From assembly GCF_018987265.1 (NCBI RefSeq), contig NZ_CP076853.1:3661501-3725500 (forward strand): a stretch of 64,000 bases of DNA, in the 5' to 3' direction. Below are positions 20,194 through 29,835 of this stretch, in pieces. This stretch comes from Rhizobium sp. WYJ-E13 (GTDB taxonomy: Bacteria; Pseudomonadota; Alphaproteobacteria; Rhizobiales; Rhizobiaceae). The translations under genes and the position numbers were made by a program. The notes under the pieces were generated by a model. The model saw only the letters and a program-made list of their open reading frames with translations, did not search any database and had not been told where the DNA came from. The stretch's first letter is position 1, and each line of letters begins with the position of its first letter.

Positions 20194-21018
20194 TCAACCA
20201 ATCGCTCGCTGGACTTCTTGCTGATAAAATATGTCAGCACGGTGATGTGCCCGACTCTCTGCTTCCTGATCAGGTTCGATACGCTCGGCAAGATCTACAT
20301 AGCGCTCAATTGATGCCGCAAGAAAGGACCGAATACGCTCCGGCGGCATGCCCTCGCCCATCTCGCGAGTTTGGCTTTTGACCATCACCAGATCATGGAT
20401 TGCCTTGCGCAGTTCGTGATCGATGCTGACCGCAGCCAGACCTTTCATCATGTTCATTGGCGGCAACTTCCGAAAATCAGTCGTGCGCATCCGTTCGAGC
20501 GCGATTGCCGGGCGGATCGCATATAGCAGCTTCTTGAGCTTGATCGGCCCATCTCCATGGGCCTGCCAGTGGCGGCGCAGGAGACCGATATAATGAAGCG
20601 CAACCTTTTGCGGCACCATGATCTCGTCCAGCACCTCGGAGAGACGATCGCGAAATCCAGGCTCTTCTTCGTAGGCGATGGGCGATTTTGTCCATTCGAC
20701 GAGAACAGCGTTACCCTTGAGGGCAAGGAGCAGGGCTTTGCGTAGGTCCCAACCGCCCGTGTCTATATCACCGACGATCGGAAACTCGATCACATCGCGA
20801 TGCAAGGCCAGCCCGATGTGGTCCGAGACCGGGCGGACATAGACGAAACGGCAATCATAATCGCTGTCGGGCGACGGAAAGCCCCAGGCGCGGCTGCCGC
20901 TTTCGATTGCAAAACCGATACGGATGCCCTGCTGTTTGACCGAGGCGAGCCGCGAACGAATTTCAGCGACCGCCTCGGGATCGAAATCATCGATTCCAAT
21001 GGAAATATCGACGCTCAC
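20194..21018 (-). CDS. RlaP-like predicted nucleotidyltransferase
   Basis: A 274-residue protein of the DNA polymerase beta-like nucleotidyltransferase superfamily, closest in pattern to the RlaP group. The catalytic signature is [18 protein letters not shown] near residue 39, with two aspartates in SDYD. The rest is mostly helical. It should transfer a nucleotide or nucleotidyl group, but the acceptor is unknown. The start is the GTG at 21018, which overlaps the sdhB stop as GTGTGA, so translation is coupled to sdhB. A longer frame reaching 21288 lies inside sdhB and is rejected. Confidence 0.8.
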   Translation of the reverse strand: MSVDISIGIDDFDPEAVAEIRSRLASVKQQGIRIGFAIESGSRAWGFPSPDSDYDCRFVYVRPVSDHIGLALHRDVIEFPIVGDIDTGGWDLRKALLLALKGNAVLVEWTKSPIAYEEEPGFRDRLSEVLDEIMVPQKVALHYIGLLRRHWQAHGDGPIKLKKLLYAIRPAIALERMRTTDFRKLPPMNMMKGLAAVSIDHELRKAIHDLVMVKSQTREMGEGMPPERIRSFLAASIERYVDLAERIEPDQEAESRAHHRADIFYQQEVQRAIG

Positions 21019-21794
21019 ACGCGACGCTCGACCATCATCTTCTTGATTTCGGCGATCGCCTTGGCCGGGTTCAGACCCTTCGGGCAGGTCTGCGCGCAGT
21101 TCATGATCGTGTGGCAACGATAGAGGCGGAACGGATCCTCGAGATTGTCGAGTCGTTCGCCGGTCGCTTCGTCTCTGGAGTCGATCAGCCAGCGATAGGC
21201 CTGCAGCAGAACGGCCGGGCCGAGATAGCGGTCGCCGTTCCACCAGTAGCTCGGACAGGAGGTCGAGCAGCAGGCGCAGAGAATGCACTCATAGAGACCG
21301 TCGAGCTTCTGACGATCCTCATGGCTCTGCTTCCATTCCTTGGCCGGCGTCGGCGAAACCGTCTTCAGCCAGGGCTCGATCGAGCGGTGCTGGGCGTAGA
21401 AGTTGCTGAGATCGGGAACCAGATCCTTGACCACGGGCATATGCGGCAGCGGGTAGATCTTCACCGTGCCCTTGATGTCGTCCATGCCCTTTGTGCAGGC
21501 GAGCGTATTCGTGCCGTCGATGTTCATCGCGCAGGAACCGCAGATGCCTTCACGACAGGAACGGCGCAGCGTCAGCGTCGGATCGATCTTGTTCTTGATG
21601 TAGAGAAGCGCATCGAGAACCATCGGCCCGCAATCGTCGACATCCACGTAGAAGGTGTCGATCGACGGGTTCTGGCCGTCATCCGGGCTCCAGCGATAGA
21701 CGCGGAACTCACGGGGGTTCTTGGCACCCGCCGGCTTCGGCCACACCTTGCCTTCGCGCATCTGGGAATTCTTGGGGAGAGCGAGTTCAACCAT
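21015..21794 (-). CDS. sdhB: Succinate dehydrogenase iron-sulfur subunit
   Basis: The iron-sulfur subunit that passes electrons from SdhA to the quinone site of complex II. It has 259 residues. The 2Fe-2S ligands are Cys80, Cys85, Cys88 and Cys100. The 4Fe-4S and 3Fe-4S clusters are bound by the set Cys170, Cys173, Cys176, Cys180, Cys227, Cys233 and Cys237 ([12 protein letters not shown] and [14 protein letters not shown]). It lies 15 bases after sdhA. Its stop overlaps the start of the nucleotidyltransferase gene. Confidence 0.98.
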   Translation of the reverse strand: MVELALPKNSQMREGKVWPKPAGAKNPREFRVYRWSPDDGQNPSIDTFYVDVDDCGPMVLDALLYIKNKIDPTLTLRRSCREGICGSCAMNIDGTNTLACTKGMDDIKGTVKIYPLPHMPVVKDLVPDLSNFYAQHRSIEPWLKTVSPTPAKEWKQSHEDRQKLDGLYECILCACCSTSCPSYWWNGDRYLGPAVLLQAYRWLIDSRDEATGERLDNLEDPFRLYRCHTIMNCAQTCPKGLNPAKAIAEIKKMMVERRV

Positions 21795-21809
21795 GTCAGG
21801 TTCCTCTGA

Positions 21810-23651
21810 TCAGTATACGCGGGCCTTCGGCTCGATCTTGTGCGGATCGATGCCGTCTGCGATGAGGTCGGTGTGGACAGGCCGGTAGTCCAGCTTCACG
21901 TCACCCGCCTCGTTCACCCAGGCCAGCGTGTGCTTGCGCCAGTTGACGTCGTCACGGCCTGCGAAGGCCCCTGACGTGTAGTCTTCGCGGGCATGCGAAC
22001 CGCGGCTTTCCTTGCGGGCTTCGGCGCCGTAGATCGTGGTGATGGCGTTTGCCATCAGGTTCTGCAGTTCCAGCGTCTCGACAAGGTCGGAGTTCCAGAT
22101 CATCGAGCGGTCGGTGACCTTGATGTCCTTGAGCTCGCCCCAGATTTCTGAGAGACGGCGGCAACCGGATTCCAGCGATTCCTGAGTGCGGAACACGGCT
22201 GCGTCTTCCTGCATGGCGCGCTGCATCTTCTCGCGCAGCACCGCCGTCGGCGTGCCGCCGTCGGCGTAACGCAGACCATCGAAACGGTCCATGATCTTGT
22301 CGCAGGCAGCCTTGTTCAGCGCCGGCACCGGCTCGTTGCGGTCGATGATCTCACCGGCACGGATGGCAGCGGCGCGACCGAAGACCACGAGGTCGATCAG
22401 CGAGTTGGAGCCAAGGCGGTTTGCACCGTGAACCGAGGCGCAGCCGGCCTCACCGACGGCCATCAGACCGGGGATGATGCGTTCCGGATTGGAGCTGTCG
22501 GCATTGAGCACCTCGCCCCAATAGTTCGTCGGAATGCCGCCCATATTGTAATGGACGGTCGGCAGGACCGGGATCGGTTCGCGAGTCACATCGACACCGG
22601 CAAAGATTTTGGCGCTCTCGGAAATGCCCGGCAGACGCTCGTGCAGAACGGCCGGATCGAGATGGTCGAGATGCAGGAAGATGTGATCCTTGTTCTTGCC
22701 CACGCCGCGGCCTTCGCGAATTTCCAGCGTCATGCAGCGCGAAACGACGTCGCGCGAGGCGAGGTCCTTGGCCGATGGGGCGTAGCGCTCCATGAAACGC
22801 TCGCCTTCGGAATTGACGAGATAGCCGCCTTCTCCGCGCGCACCTTCGGTAATCAGACAGCCGGAACCGTAGATGCCGGTCGGGTGGAACTGCACGAATT
22901 CCATGTCCTGCAGCGGCAGGCCCGCACGCGCGATCATACCGCCGCCGTCACCGGTGCAGGTATGGGCAGAGGTTGCCGAGAAATAGGCGCGGCCGTAACC
23001 GCCGGTCGCAAGCACCACCATCTTGGCGGCGAAGCGATGGATCGTACCGTCGTCGAGACACCAGGCGACGACGCCGGTGCAGCGGCTGCCATCATCGGAC
23101 ATGATGAGGTCGAGTGCGAAATACTCGACAAAGAATTCGGCATTGTTGCGCAGCGACTGGCCGTAGAGCGTGTGCAGGATGGCGTGGCCGGTACGGTCGG
23201 CAACGGCGCAGGTGCGCTGCACCGGGGGACCTTCGCCGAAGTTCTGCATGTGGCCGCCAAACGGGCGCTGATAAATCTTGCCTTCCTCGTTGCGCGAGAA
23301 CGGCACGCCGTAATGTTCCAGCTCATAGACCGCTTTCGGCGCTTCCATGGTCAGATACTGCATGGCGTCGACGTCGCCGAGCCAGTCGGAACCCTTGACG
23401 GTGTCGTAAAGGTGCCACTGCCAGCTATCCGGCGTCATGTTCTGCAGCGAGGCGGCGATGCCGCCCTGGGCCGCAACCGTATGCGAGCGGGTCGGAAATA
23501 CCTTGGTGATGCAGGCCGTGCGGAAGCCCTGTTCGGCCATGCCGAGCGTGGCGCGCAGGCCGGCGCCGCCGGCGCCGACGACGATTACGTCATAGGAATG
23601 GTCGACATAGGTGTAGGCCTTCCCATTCTGAGCGGGTGAAGACGTTGCCAT
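21810..23651 (-). CDS. sdhA: Succinate dehydrogenase flavoprotein subunit
   Basis: Catalytic subunit oxidising succinate to fumarate with covalently bound FAD. The 613-residue protein has the FAD fold [14 protein letters not shown] (residues 25-37), the flavinylation site SHTVAAQGG with His57, and the active-site segment [31 protein letters not shown] is the family signature, and the C-terminus RKHTLAWV is also conserved. It starts seven bases after sdhD in the sdhCDAB order. Confidence 0.98.
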   Translation of the reverse strand: MATSSPAQNGKAYTYVDHSYDVIVVGAGGAGLRATLGMAEQGFRTACITKVFPTRSHTVAAQGGIAASLQNMTPDSWQWHLYDTVKGSDWLGDVDAMQYLTMEAPKAVYELEHYGVPFSRNEEGKIYQRPFGGHMQNFGEGPPVQRTCAVADRTGHAILHTLYGQSLRNNAEFFVEYFALDLIMSDDGSRCTGVVAWCLDDGTIHRFAAKMVVLATGGYGRAYFSATSAHTCTGDGGGMIARAGLPLQDMEFVQFHPTGIYGSGCLITEGARGEGGYLVNSEGERFMERYAPSAKDLASRDVVSRCMTLEIREGRGVGKNKDHIFLHLDHLDPAVLHERLPGISESAKIFAGVDVTREPIPVLPTVHYNMGGIPTNYWGEVLNADSSNPERIIPGLMAVGEAGCASVHGANRLGSNSLIDLVVFGRAAAIRAGEIIDRNEPVPALNKAACDKIMDRFDGLRYADGGTPTAVLREKMQRAMQEDAAVFRTQESLESGCRRLSEIWGELKDIKVTDRSMIWNSDLVETLELQNLMANAITTIYGAEARKESRGSHAREDYTSGAFAGRDDVNWRKHTLAWVNEAGDVKLDYRPVHTDLIADGIDPHKIEPKARVY

Positions 23652-23658
23652 GATACGG

Positions 23659-24039
23659 TTATCCTACGAATGCGATTTTCAGAATGGCGAAGAGACTGAG
23701 GCCGGCAATCAGAACCGCGAAGAAGGTGTTCAGCATCAGGAGCAGCAGCTTGCCGATCTCGCCGTGAACATAGTCTTCGATGATGACCTGCATGCCGAGC
23801 TTCATGTGGATCGCGCCGGAAACGACCATCAGGCCCATAACGACTGCAACGAACGGGTTCGAGAGGGCGCGAACCACGTCGGCATAAGGCGCACCGGCAT
23901 AGACGATCATGAAGATGACGAAAAAGATGATGAGGGGCACGTTGGCGACGGCCGTCAGGCGCTGACGCCAGAAGTGATCGGTGCCGTCCTTGGCGGAACC
24001 GAGGCCGCGAACCTTGCCCAGAGGAGTGCGCATATCCAT
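23659..24039 (-). CDS. sdhD: Succinate dehydrogenase membrane anchor subunit D
   Basis: A 126-residue membrane anchor with three transmembrane helices, forming the quinone and haem b site with SdhC. The haem-ligating histidine is in [11 protein letters not shown], followed by the EDYVHG motif. The start at 24039 ([15 protein letters not shown]) leaves an 11-base gap after sdhC; an upstream extension of the frame lies inside sdhC and is not used. Confidence 0.93.
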   Translation of the reverse strand: MDMRTPLGKVRGLGSAKDGTDHFWRQRLTAVANVPLIIFFVIFMIVYAGAPYADVVRALSNPFVAVVMGLMVVSGAIHMKLGMQVIIEDYVHGEIGKLLLLMLNTFFAVLIAGLSLFAILKIAFVG

Positions 24040-24050
24040 GAGTGCGACCT

Positions 24051-24443
24051 TCAGAAGCGAATGATGAAGCCGATCACCCAGACCAGCACGGTCAGACAGA
24101 GCGATCCGATGATATTGGCGATGGCGAGCCTGGTCGAGAATTCCTTCTCGAAGCCGTAGCCGAGGTCCCACATGAAGTGGCGGAAGCCGCCGAGCATGTG
24201 GTGAAGGAGTGCCCAGGTGTAACCGAGCAGGACGAGTTTGCCGATGATGCTGCCAAGCACCCAGTTGGCCCAGTCATAATAGGCCAGGCCGGTGGCGGCC
24301 GCGATCAGCCACCAGGCAATCAGCAGCGTGCCGAAATAGAGAGCGCCACCGGTAATGCGGTGAACGATCGACATGACCATGGTGGGGATCGGCTTGTAAA
24401 TTTGCAGATGCGGCGACAGGGGCCGGTTTGTTACATTCGCCAT
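24051..24443 (-). CDS. sdhC: Succinate dehydrogenase cytochrome b556 subunit
   Basis: A 130-residue membrane subunit of complex II. It has the N-terminal [12 protein letters not shown] signature, the SIVHRITGG motif and the haem-ligand region [15 protein letters not shown], with three transmembrane helices. The start at 24443 ([10 protein letters not shown]) was chosen for family agreement. It is the first gene of sdhCDAB, so the promoter should lie in the following intergenic region. Confidence 0.95.
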   Translation of the reverse strand: MANVTNRPLSPHLQIYKPIPTMVMSIVHRITGGALYFGTLLIAWWLIAAATGLAYYDWANWVLGSIIGKLVLLGYTWALLHHMLGGFRHFMWDLGYGFEKEFSTRLAIANIIGSLCLTVLVWVIGFIIRF

Positions 24444-24746
24444 CAGAACCTCGCGGCGTCTTCTCTTTGCCCTTGATGTCAGGGGCTTTTCTGAGTCAAC
24501 CACACGAATGACAAAATTCTGTGTGCGTTGCATCAATCTCGACGTTTAATCACCGAAACCCCTGACGACAAGCATAATTGCTGCCTGCTTTTAATTTAAT
24601 CGATTCGCGTTACCGGGAAGTTTTCAACACTGCAAAACTCGTCTCTTTCGCTCAATTTTTGAGCTGACCGCATGCCGGCGTGGACAAGATCAGCCTTTTG
24701 GCGCAATCTGGCGTTAACGATTTGTTAGCGTTTCGGAGTTTGGTCC
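24444..24746. other. Intergenic region between sdhC and a divergent secreted-protein gene
   Basis: No gene is supported in these 303 bases. They should hold the promoters of the divergent sdhCDAB operon and the plus-strand secreted-protein gene. Visible are a small dyad GCTCAA/TTGAGC at 24650-24664 and an imperfect CtrA-like box TTAA-N7-TTAG at 24714-24728, which is 19 bases before the plus-strand start. An AT-rich stretch occurs at 24590-24605. No convincing sigma-70 pair could be assigned. Confidence 0.5.
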
Positions 24747-25241
24747 ATGTTTCGCAGTCTGTCCAAGGCCACCCTGGTCCTTGTCGCGGTGCTTGCAGCG
24801 CTTCCCGCCACGGCCGGAGAACGCAACTTCGATCATCGCTTTCCGCGCCATAACGGTTTTAATGACGGCGTCTTCCTCGGCAGGCGCACCCACTGGGACA
24901 GTGGCCTGCACTTCAGACGCGACAACGTCATCCGCTATCGCCCCCTTACCCCGTTTTTGAAGCCGTTCAGCTACCCGGGGACAAGCCGCTACGGCCGCAG
25001 TAACATCGTTGTCATTGCAGCCCAGCCCCAGAGCTATGATCCGAATTACGGGAGCAGCGGCCTCTACGCCGGATCATCCTATGCCTATCAGACCGATGGC
25101 GGAACCTATGTCGGCGGCGACGGGTACTATCGTCTGGCTGCGCCGGAACGTAACCTTGCCCCGAAGGCCAAGGTCATCGATGTCGGCATCGCCGATGATC
25201 CCTGCTCTTATGAGGCCAATGTCTGCGTCATCCGACCCTAG
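24747..25241 (+). CDS. Hypothetical exported protein
   Basis: The 164-residue protein has no family I recognise. A signal peptide (MFRSLSKATLVLVAVLAALP, cleavage after TAGA-type residues near 24) precedes a mature chain rich in Tyr, Gly, Ser and Arg. NFDHRFPRHNGFNDGVFLGR begins it, and a Tyr/Gly/Ser-rich central part follows at about residues 95-130. Two cysteines near the C-terminus (DDPCSYEANVCVIRP) may form a disulfide. It is divergent from sdhC and followed by a palindromic repeat element. Confidence 0.7.
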   Translation: MFRSLSKATLVLVAVLAALPATAGERNFDHRFPRHNGFNDGVFLGRRTHWDSGLHFRRDNVIRYRPLTPFLKPFSYPGTSRYGRSNIVVIAAQPQSYDPNYGSSGLYAGSSYAYQTDGGTYVGGDGYYRLAAPERNLAPKAKVIDVGIADDPCSYEANVCVIRP

Positions 25242-25242
25242 A

Positions 25243-25344
25243 GCAGGTCGCGCAAAAGTGTGCAGCGGTTTTGCGACAACGACATGCTAAAACAAGAGCT
25301 TAAAGCGTATCAGGCGAATCTGACAGATCGCGATACGCTTTAAG
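25243..25344. repeat. Rhizobial palindromic intergenic repeat (copy 1)
   Basis: The left part (about 25243-25292) contains CAAAAGTGTGCAGCGG flanked by imperfectly inverted ends, and is similar to 37748-37797. The right part has perfect 13-base arms CTTAAAGCGTATC (25299-25311) and GATACGCTTTAAG (25332-25344). The second arm overlaps the stop of the methyltransferase gene, so it may also terminate that transcript. Such short palindromic elements are dispersed in Rhizobium genomes. Confidence 0.75.
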
Positions 25345-25987
25345 GCCTGAACCGCCAGACAGTCGTCTTCTTGACCTCGCTGTCTTCAAGCGCCCGGGTG
25401 ACGGGCACTTCGTAGACGGCGCAGAATTCCAGCCTGTCCTTTGGAAGATAGGCCCGTCCGGGATCGCCGACCAGCACATCCTTGCCCTCGGCAGCGAGCG
25501 TCACGAACCAAGGCACCAGCGCACCGGCGAAGGATTTGTCATAGAAAACGTCGCCGGCAAGAACCACATCCGCATCGACATTCTGTCCGATGAGATCGGC
25601 TCCGGTGAAATCCAGCGAGACGGAATTGACGGCCGCATTCAGCCGCACCACCGTCTGCGACCACGGATCGATATCGGCGGCCATCACTTTGGCAGCGCCA
25701 GCCTTGCGTGCGGCAATTCCTACCAGTCCCGAACCGCTCGCGAAATCGAGGACGCACTTTCCTTTGACGGTTTCGGGACGATCGAGAACATAACGCGCCA
25801 ACCCCTGCCCGCCCGCCCAGGCGAATGCCCAGAACGGCGGCGGCAGGCCGATCGCCTCAAGCTCCTCTTCCGTCTTCAGCCAGAGGTCATGGGCTTCGCT
25901 CGCCAGATGCAGCCGTATCTCCGGCACATGCGGCGGCGCAAGCAGGCTGGTATTGGCGCGGACGAAGGTTTCCGGTTCGGTTTTCAA
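25340..25987 (-). CDS. METTL20-like protein methyltransferase (ETFB lysine methyltransferase family)
   Basis: A 215-residue SAM-dependent methyltransferase of the seven-beta-strand class. The SAM site is VLDFASGSGLVGIAARKAGA, followed by MAADIDPWS. The post-II motif is GDVFYDKS, the (D/E)xFY signature of the METTL20/ETFB-KMT group; an Agrobacterium member is known to methylate the beta subunit of electron transfer flavoprotein. That assignment is by family pattern, not proof. The only plausible start is TTG at 25987, since a TGA lies just upstream in frame. An 18-base-period tandem repeat covers the start region. Confidence 0.8.
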   Translation of the reverse strand: MKTEPETFVRANTSLLAPPHVPEIRLHLASEAHDLWLKTEEELEAIGLPPPFWAFAWAGGQGLARYVLDRPETVKGKCVLDFASGSGLVGIAARKAGAAKVMAADIDPWSQTVVRLNAAVNSVSLDFTGADLIGQNVDADVVLAGDVFYDKSFAGALVPWFVTLAAEGKDVLVGDPGRAYLPKDRLEFCAVYEVPVTRALEDSEVKKTTVWRFRP

Positions 25988-26016
25988 AGCTGCTCAGCTT
26001 CTCAAAGCTGCTCAGC
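25984..26016. repeat. Tandem 15-base repeat over the methyltransferase start
   Basis: The unit TCAAAGCTGCTCAGC occurs at 25984-25998 and again at 26002-26016, giving an 18-base period. It spans the TTG start of the methyltransferase gene and the end of the EVE gene. It looks like a recent slippage duplication. Confidence 0.85.
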
Positions 26017-26443
26017 GCGGCGGGTTGGCAAAACCGCCCATGCGGCAGACCTCGACCCACTCGTCATCCGTCACCGGCTGCACGGAAAGCCGCATCGAGG
26101 TGACCAGCGACATCTTGGACAGCTTTTCGTTAGCCTTGATATCCTTCAGCGTCACCGGCTTCGGCACATCTATGACGGCGCGGATATCGACGCAATCCCA
26201 GCGGTCATCGCCCTTCGCCGTCGAATCCGGATGCGACAGCGCGCAGACCTCGACGATACCGACAATCTCCAACCCGTCATTGGAATGGTAGAAGAAACCC
26301 TTGTCGCCGATCTGCATGGCCCGCATGTTGTTGCGCGCAAGGTAGTTGCGCACGCCGGTCCATTCGGTGCCCTTCTCGCCGGCGGCCTTCTGCTGCTCCC
26401 AGGACCATGCTGCAGGCTCGGATTTATAAAGCCAGTGCGCCAT
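26012..26443 (-). CDS. EVE domain protein
   Basis: A 143-residue single-domain protein of the EVE family, a PUA/YTH-like fold that binds modified bases in RNA or DNA. The typical N-terminal AHWLYKSEP and WTGVRNYLARNNMR motifs are present, with GFFYHSN and IVGIVEV in the middle strands. Residues of the cage around the modified base are expected in the Trp/Tyr-rich N-terminal part. It starts four bases before the YciI-like stop, on the same strand, in the tsaD-gpsA unit. The ligand is unknown. Confidence 0.88.
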   Translation of the reverse strand: MAHWLYKSEPAAWSWEQQKAAGEKGTEWTGVRNYLARNNMRAMQIGDKGFFYHSNDGLEIVGIVEVCALSHPDSTAKGDDRWDCVDIRAVIDVPKPVTLKDIKANEKLSKMSLVTSMRLSVQPVTDDEWVEVCRMGGFANPPR

Positions 26444-26447
26444 CCCC

Positions 26448-26741
26448 TTAAGCCTCCGGCTTGTTGAAGACCCAGTTGAAGGGCTTCACTTCGACGTTTT
26501 CGAAGAGACCAGCCAGTGCATAAGGGTCGGCAGCGCCGAACGCGTTGGCCTCTTCCAGCGTTTCTGCATGAACGATGACGAGACTGCCATTCGGCTTGCC
26601 TTCGGCATCGAGGAATGGACCAGCCATGGCAAGCTTGCCTTCGGCATTCAGCTTGTTGAGGTAATCGAGATGGGTTGGGCGCGTTTCCATGCGCACGTCG
26701 AGATGGCCGGGCTTGTCCTTGCAGAGGAGGGCGAAAAGCAT
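26448..26741 (-). CDS. YciI family protein
   Basis: A 97-residue YCII-domain protein beginning MLFALLCKDKPGHLDVR with the invariant-type HLDYLNKL (residues about 28-35), GPFLDAEGKPNGSLVIV and the late AADPYALAGLF segment. This is a closer match to classical YciI than the copy in the suc operon. The role is unknown. It begins nine bases after gpsA and ends four bases before the EVE gene, so co-transcription is very likely. Confidence 0.9.
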   Translation of the reverse strand: MLFALLCKDKPGHLDVRMETRPTHLDYLNKLNAEGKLAMAGPFLDAEGKPNGSLVIVHAETLEEANAFGAADPYALAGLFENVEVKPFNWVFNKPEA

Positions 26742-26750
26742 GTCTGTCTC

Positions 26751-27734
26751 CTATTCGGTCGTAATTGGACGTGTCATCAATTGTTCGATGGCTTCGGATA
26801 TGGCAAGTTTGCCTTCGATGATCGCTGAAACCGCATCGGTGATCGGCATCTCGACGCCAAGCTCCCTGGCAAGCCGCGAGGCGACAGCCGCGGCGAAAGC
26901 CCCTTCCACCAACTCGCCACGGGACGGATCGACCTTTTCGCCGCGCCCTAGCGCAATGCCGAAACGCAGGTTGCGCGACTGATGGCTGGTTGCCGTCAGC
27001 ACCAGATCGCCGAGGCCGGAAAGCCCCCGCGCCGTGTCGGCATGGCCGCCCTTCGCGACGATGAAGCGCGACATCTCGGCAAGCCCGCGGGCAATCAGCG
27101 CCGCACGCGCCGAATCGCCGATGCCAGCGCCTTCGACGATGCCGCAGGCAATCGCCAGCACATTCTTCAATGCGCCGCCAAGCTGCACGCCGATGCGGTC
27201 TACCGAGGCATAAAGCCGGAAGGTGCGGCTCGAAATCGCCTGCGCCAGTCGTTCGGCAACCTGCATGTCGGCAGCGGCAATCGCCATGGCCGTCGGTAAA
27301 CCCTTGGCGATATCGGCGGCAAAGCCCGGACCGGAGAGTACGGCTACCGGATGATCCGGCAGTTCCCGCTCCAGCATATCGGTCAGCAGCGCGCCGGTTG
27401 TCCGCTCGATACCCTTCGCACAGGTGACGACGATAGCATCCTTAGCCAGATAAGGACCATAGCTCCGCGCCGCATCTGCCTGCGCCTGCGAGGGCATGGC
27501 AAAGAGTACGATATCCGCATTGCCGATCACGTCGGCTTCGGCAGAAAATTCTAGTGTTTCCGGCAGCGCAATGCCAGGCAGAACGGCATCATGCAGCCGC
27601 TCCGTCTTGAGATCTTCGATCAGCGACGGATTGCGGCCAACGAGGATAACCGAGTTGCGCCCTGTGAGCGCGATGACGGCCGCGAGCGCCGTGCCGAAAG
27701 CTCCCGATCCGACGACCGCGATGCGCTCGCTCAT
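26751..27734 (-). CDS. gpsA: Glycerol-3-phosphate dehydrogenase [NAD(P)+]
   Basis: Reduces dihydroxyacetone phosphate to sn-glycerol 3-phosphate for phospholipid synthesis. The 327-residue cytosolic enzyme has the dinucleotide motif [12 protein letters not shown] at the N-terminus. LFAMPSQAQ and the catalytic-lysine region [16 protein letters not shown] follow, then [15 protein letters not shown]. Its start overlaps the tsaD stop as ATGA, so the two genes are translationally coupled. Confidence 0.97.
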   Translation of the reverse strand: MSERIAVVGSGAFGTALAAVIALTGRNSVILVGRNPSLIEDLKTERLHDAVLPGIALPETLEFSAEADVIGNADIVLFAMPSQAQADAARSYGPYLAKDAIVVTCAKGIERTTGALLTDMLERELPDHPVAVLSGPGFAADIAKGLPTAMAIAAADMQVAERLAQAISSRTFRLYASVDRIGVQLGGALKNVLAIACGIVEGAGIGDSARAALIARGLAEMSRFIVAKGGHADTARGLSGLGDLVLTATSHQSRNLRFGIALGRGEKVDPSRGELVEGAFAAAVASRLARELGVEMPITDAVSAIIEGKLAISEAIEQLMTRPITTE

Positions 27735-28828
27735 GCCTTGGCTCCCCGCTTTCCGGAGCCAAGCTTGGTCGCTGCGTTGGAATCGAGCGGCCAGCGCGAA
27801 CGCGGCTGCACGTCGAGATCGTCAGGCGCAACACCCTTCGCCATACGTTCCAGCCCGGCCCAGGCGATCATCACGGCATTGTCGGTGCAAAGCCGAAGCG
27901 GCGGCGCGATAAAGCGGAAGCCGTTCTTATCGCAGAGCATCTGCAGCGTGCTACGGATTTCCAGATTGGCGGCGACGCCACCAGCCACCACCAACGCCGG
28001 CTTTTCGGCGAGGTCGGCAAACTCCGCCTTGAACCGATGCAGACCGCGGCCGACACGATCCTTCATCGTACGGGAAATCGCTTTTTGGAAGGAGGCACAG
28101 ATATCGGCGACATCCTGATCCGTCAGTGGCGCAATCCCAATTGCCGCCTGTCGCACGGCCGTTTTAAGGCCGGAGAACGAAAAATCGAGCCGCGCCTCGC
28201 CCACCAGCGGTCGCGGGAATTTGAACCGATCGGCATTGCCGCACTTCGCCATTCGCTCCACCGCCGGTCCCCCTGGATAGGGAAGGCCGAGCAGCTTTGC
28301 CGTCTTGTCGAAGGCTTCGCCCAACGCATCGTCGATTGTCGTGCCCCAGCGCTCGTACTCGCCGATGCCACGCACCAGGATGAGCTGCGTGTGACCGCCG
28401 GAGACGAGCAGCATCAGATAAGGGAAGGAAAGTCCGTCCGTCAGCCGCGCCGTCAGCGCGTGGCCTTCCAGATGGTTGACGGCATAAAGCGGCTTGCCGG
28501 CCGCCTTGGCGATCGCCTTGCCGGTCATCAGACCGACCAGCAGCCCGCCGATCAGGCCGGGGCCAGACGTTGCGGCAATCGCGTCGACATCCGAGAGCGA
28601 CAGATTGGCGCGCTTCAAAGCCTCGTCGATCAGCTCATCCAGAGCTTCGACATGGGCGCGCGCTGCAATCTCCGGCACCACGCCACCATAGGCGCTATGC
28701 TCGTCCAGCTGGGAAAGAACGACATCCGACAGTACGTTGGAGCGACCTTCCGCATCGCGCTCGACGACGGCAGCAGCGGTCTCGTCACAGCTTGTCTCGA
28801 TACCGAGGATGCGCAGAAAGGGAGCCAT
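27731..28828 (-). CDS. tsaD: tRNA threonylcarbamoyladenosine transferase TsaD
   Basis: TsaD, with TsaB and TsaE, transfers the threonylcarbamoyl group to A37 of ANN-decoding tRNAs. The 365-residue protein has the ASKHA ATPase fold. [16 protein letters not shown] is the N-terminal motif, and [14 protein letters not shown] follows near residue 50. The metal-binding [10 protein letters not shown] carries the two histidines, and VSGGHTQL is also family-specific. It is divergent from hemC and heads the tsaD-gpsA-yciI-EVE-methyltransferase unit. Confidence 0.97.
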   Translation of the reverse strand: MAPFLRILGIETSCDETAAAVVERDAEGRSNVLSDVVLSQLDEHSAYGGVVPEIAARAHVEALDELIDEALKRANLSLSDVDAIAATSGPGLIGGLLVGLMTGKAIAKAAGKPLYAVNHLEGHALTARLTDGLSFPYLMLLVSGGHTQLILVRGIGEYERWGTTIDDALGEAFDKTAKLLGLPYPGGPAVERMAKCGNADRFKFPRPLVGEARLDFSFSGLKTAVRQAAIGIAPLTDQDVADICASFQKAISRTMKDRVGRGLHRFKAEFADLAEKPALVVAGGVAANLEIRSTLQMLCDKNGFRFIAPPLRLCTDNAVMIAWAGLERMAKGVAPDDLDVQPRSRWPLDSNAATKLGSGKRGAKA

Positions 28829-28900
28829 GAAACCTGTTCGTTGATTGCGATAGGGTTTAAACCTGTTTACGAGAACTCCGGTAACAACGGATCAAAGCGG

Positions 28901-29830
28901 ATGCAAACAAAACCTTTCCGGATTGGCACGCGCGGCAGCCCGCTGGCGCTCGCACAGGCGCGCGAAGCCCGCGACCGGCTGATGGCAGCCCATAACCTGC
29001 CGGAGGAGATGTTCGAAATCGTCGTGTTGACGACCAAGGGCGATCGTATCACCGACCGTTCGCTGGCCGAGATCGGCGGCAAGGGACTTTTCACCGAAGA
29101 GCTGGAGCAGCAGCTCATCGCCGGCGATCTCGATTTCGCCGTGCATTCCAGCAAGGACATGCCGACGATTCTACCGGAAGGTCTCTATCTCTCCGCCTAC
29201 CTGCCGCGCGAAGACATCCGCGACGCGGTCGTCGGCCGTACCGCGCCGAAGCTGATCGACCTGCCACATGGCGCAACCGTCGGCTCGTCCTCGCTTCGCC
29301 GTCAGGCGCTCATCCGCCGCATGCGGCCGGATATCAACGTCATCACCTTCCGCGGTCTCGTGGAAACGCGCCTGCGCAAGCTGCAGGAAGGCCAGGTCGA
29401 CGCGACGCTTCTGGCGCTCGCCGGCCTCAAGCGTCTCGGCAAGGTCGACGTCATTACCGATATCCTCGACCCCGACAATTTTCCGCCCGCACCGGCGCAA
29501 GGGGCGATCTGTCTTGAAAGCCGCATTGGCGACAACAGGATCGACGATCTGCTGGCGCCGATCAACGATTCGCCGACCTTCGACACGGTCTCCTGCGAGC
29601 GTGCCTTCCTTGGCGCCCTCGACGGCTCCTGCCGGACACCGATCGGCGGCTATGCCGTCTGCGAAGGTGATCAGATACGGTTCTCAGGCCTCATCATCAC
29701 GCCTGACGGCCGCCACCACCATGCGATCACCATCGACGGCCATCGCCGCGATGCAGCGGCACTCGGCACCCGCGCCGGACAGGACGTCCGCGCAAGGGCT
29801 GGCAGCAACTTCTTCGAGGACTGGAGCTAG
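28901..29830 (+). CDS. hemC: Porphobilinogen deaminase (hydroxymethylbilane synthase)
   Basis: Polymerises four porphobilinogens to hydroxymethylbilane in tetrapyrrole synthesis. The 309-residue protein starts [20 protein letters not shown]. The catalytic Asp is in [11 protein letters not shown], and the arginine-rich [17 protein letters not shown] binds the growing chain. The dipyrromethane cofactor is attached at Cys244 in GSCRTPIGG. The frame is open for more than 800 bases upstream through the tsaD antisense strand, but family length places the start at 28901. Confidence 0.97.
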   Translation: MQTKPFRIGTRGSPLALAQAREARDRLMAAHNLPEEMFEIVVLTTKGDRITDRSLAEIGGKGLFTEELEQQLIAGDLDFAVHSSKDMPTILPEGLYLSAYLPREDIRDAVVGRTAPKLIDLPHGATVGSSSLRRQALIRRMRPDINVITFRGLVETRLRKLQEGQVDATLLALAGLKRLGKVDVITDILDPDNFPPAPAQGAICLESRIGDNRIDDLLAPINDSPTFDTVSCERAFLGALDGSCRTPIGGYAVCEGDQIRFSGLIITPDGRHHHAITIDGHRRDAAALGTRAGQDVRARAGSNFFEDWS

Positions 29831-29835
29831 TCCGC

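Noticed and set aside
22428..23639. 403-codon frame opposite sdhA.
   Set aside because: Antisense shadow of sdhA, with no recognisable domains.
28853..28864. GGTTTAAACC palindrome and repeated AAACCTGTT in the tsaD-hemC spacer.
   Set aside because: Too short and AT-rich to distinguish from chance without comparison to other genomes.
28037..28900. Upstream extension of the hemC frame by 288 codons.
   Set aside because: It lies wholly opposite tsaD; HemC families start at 28901.
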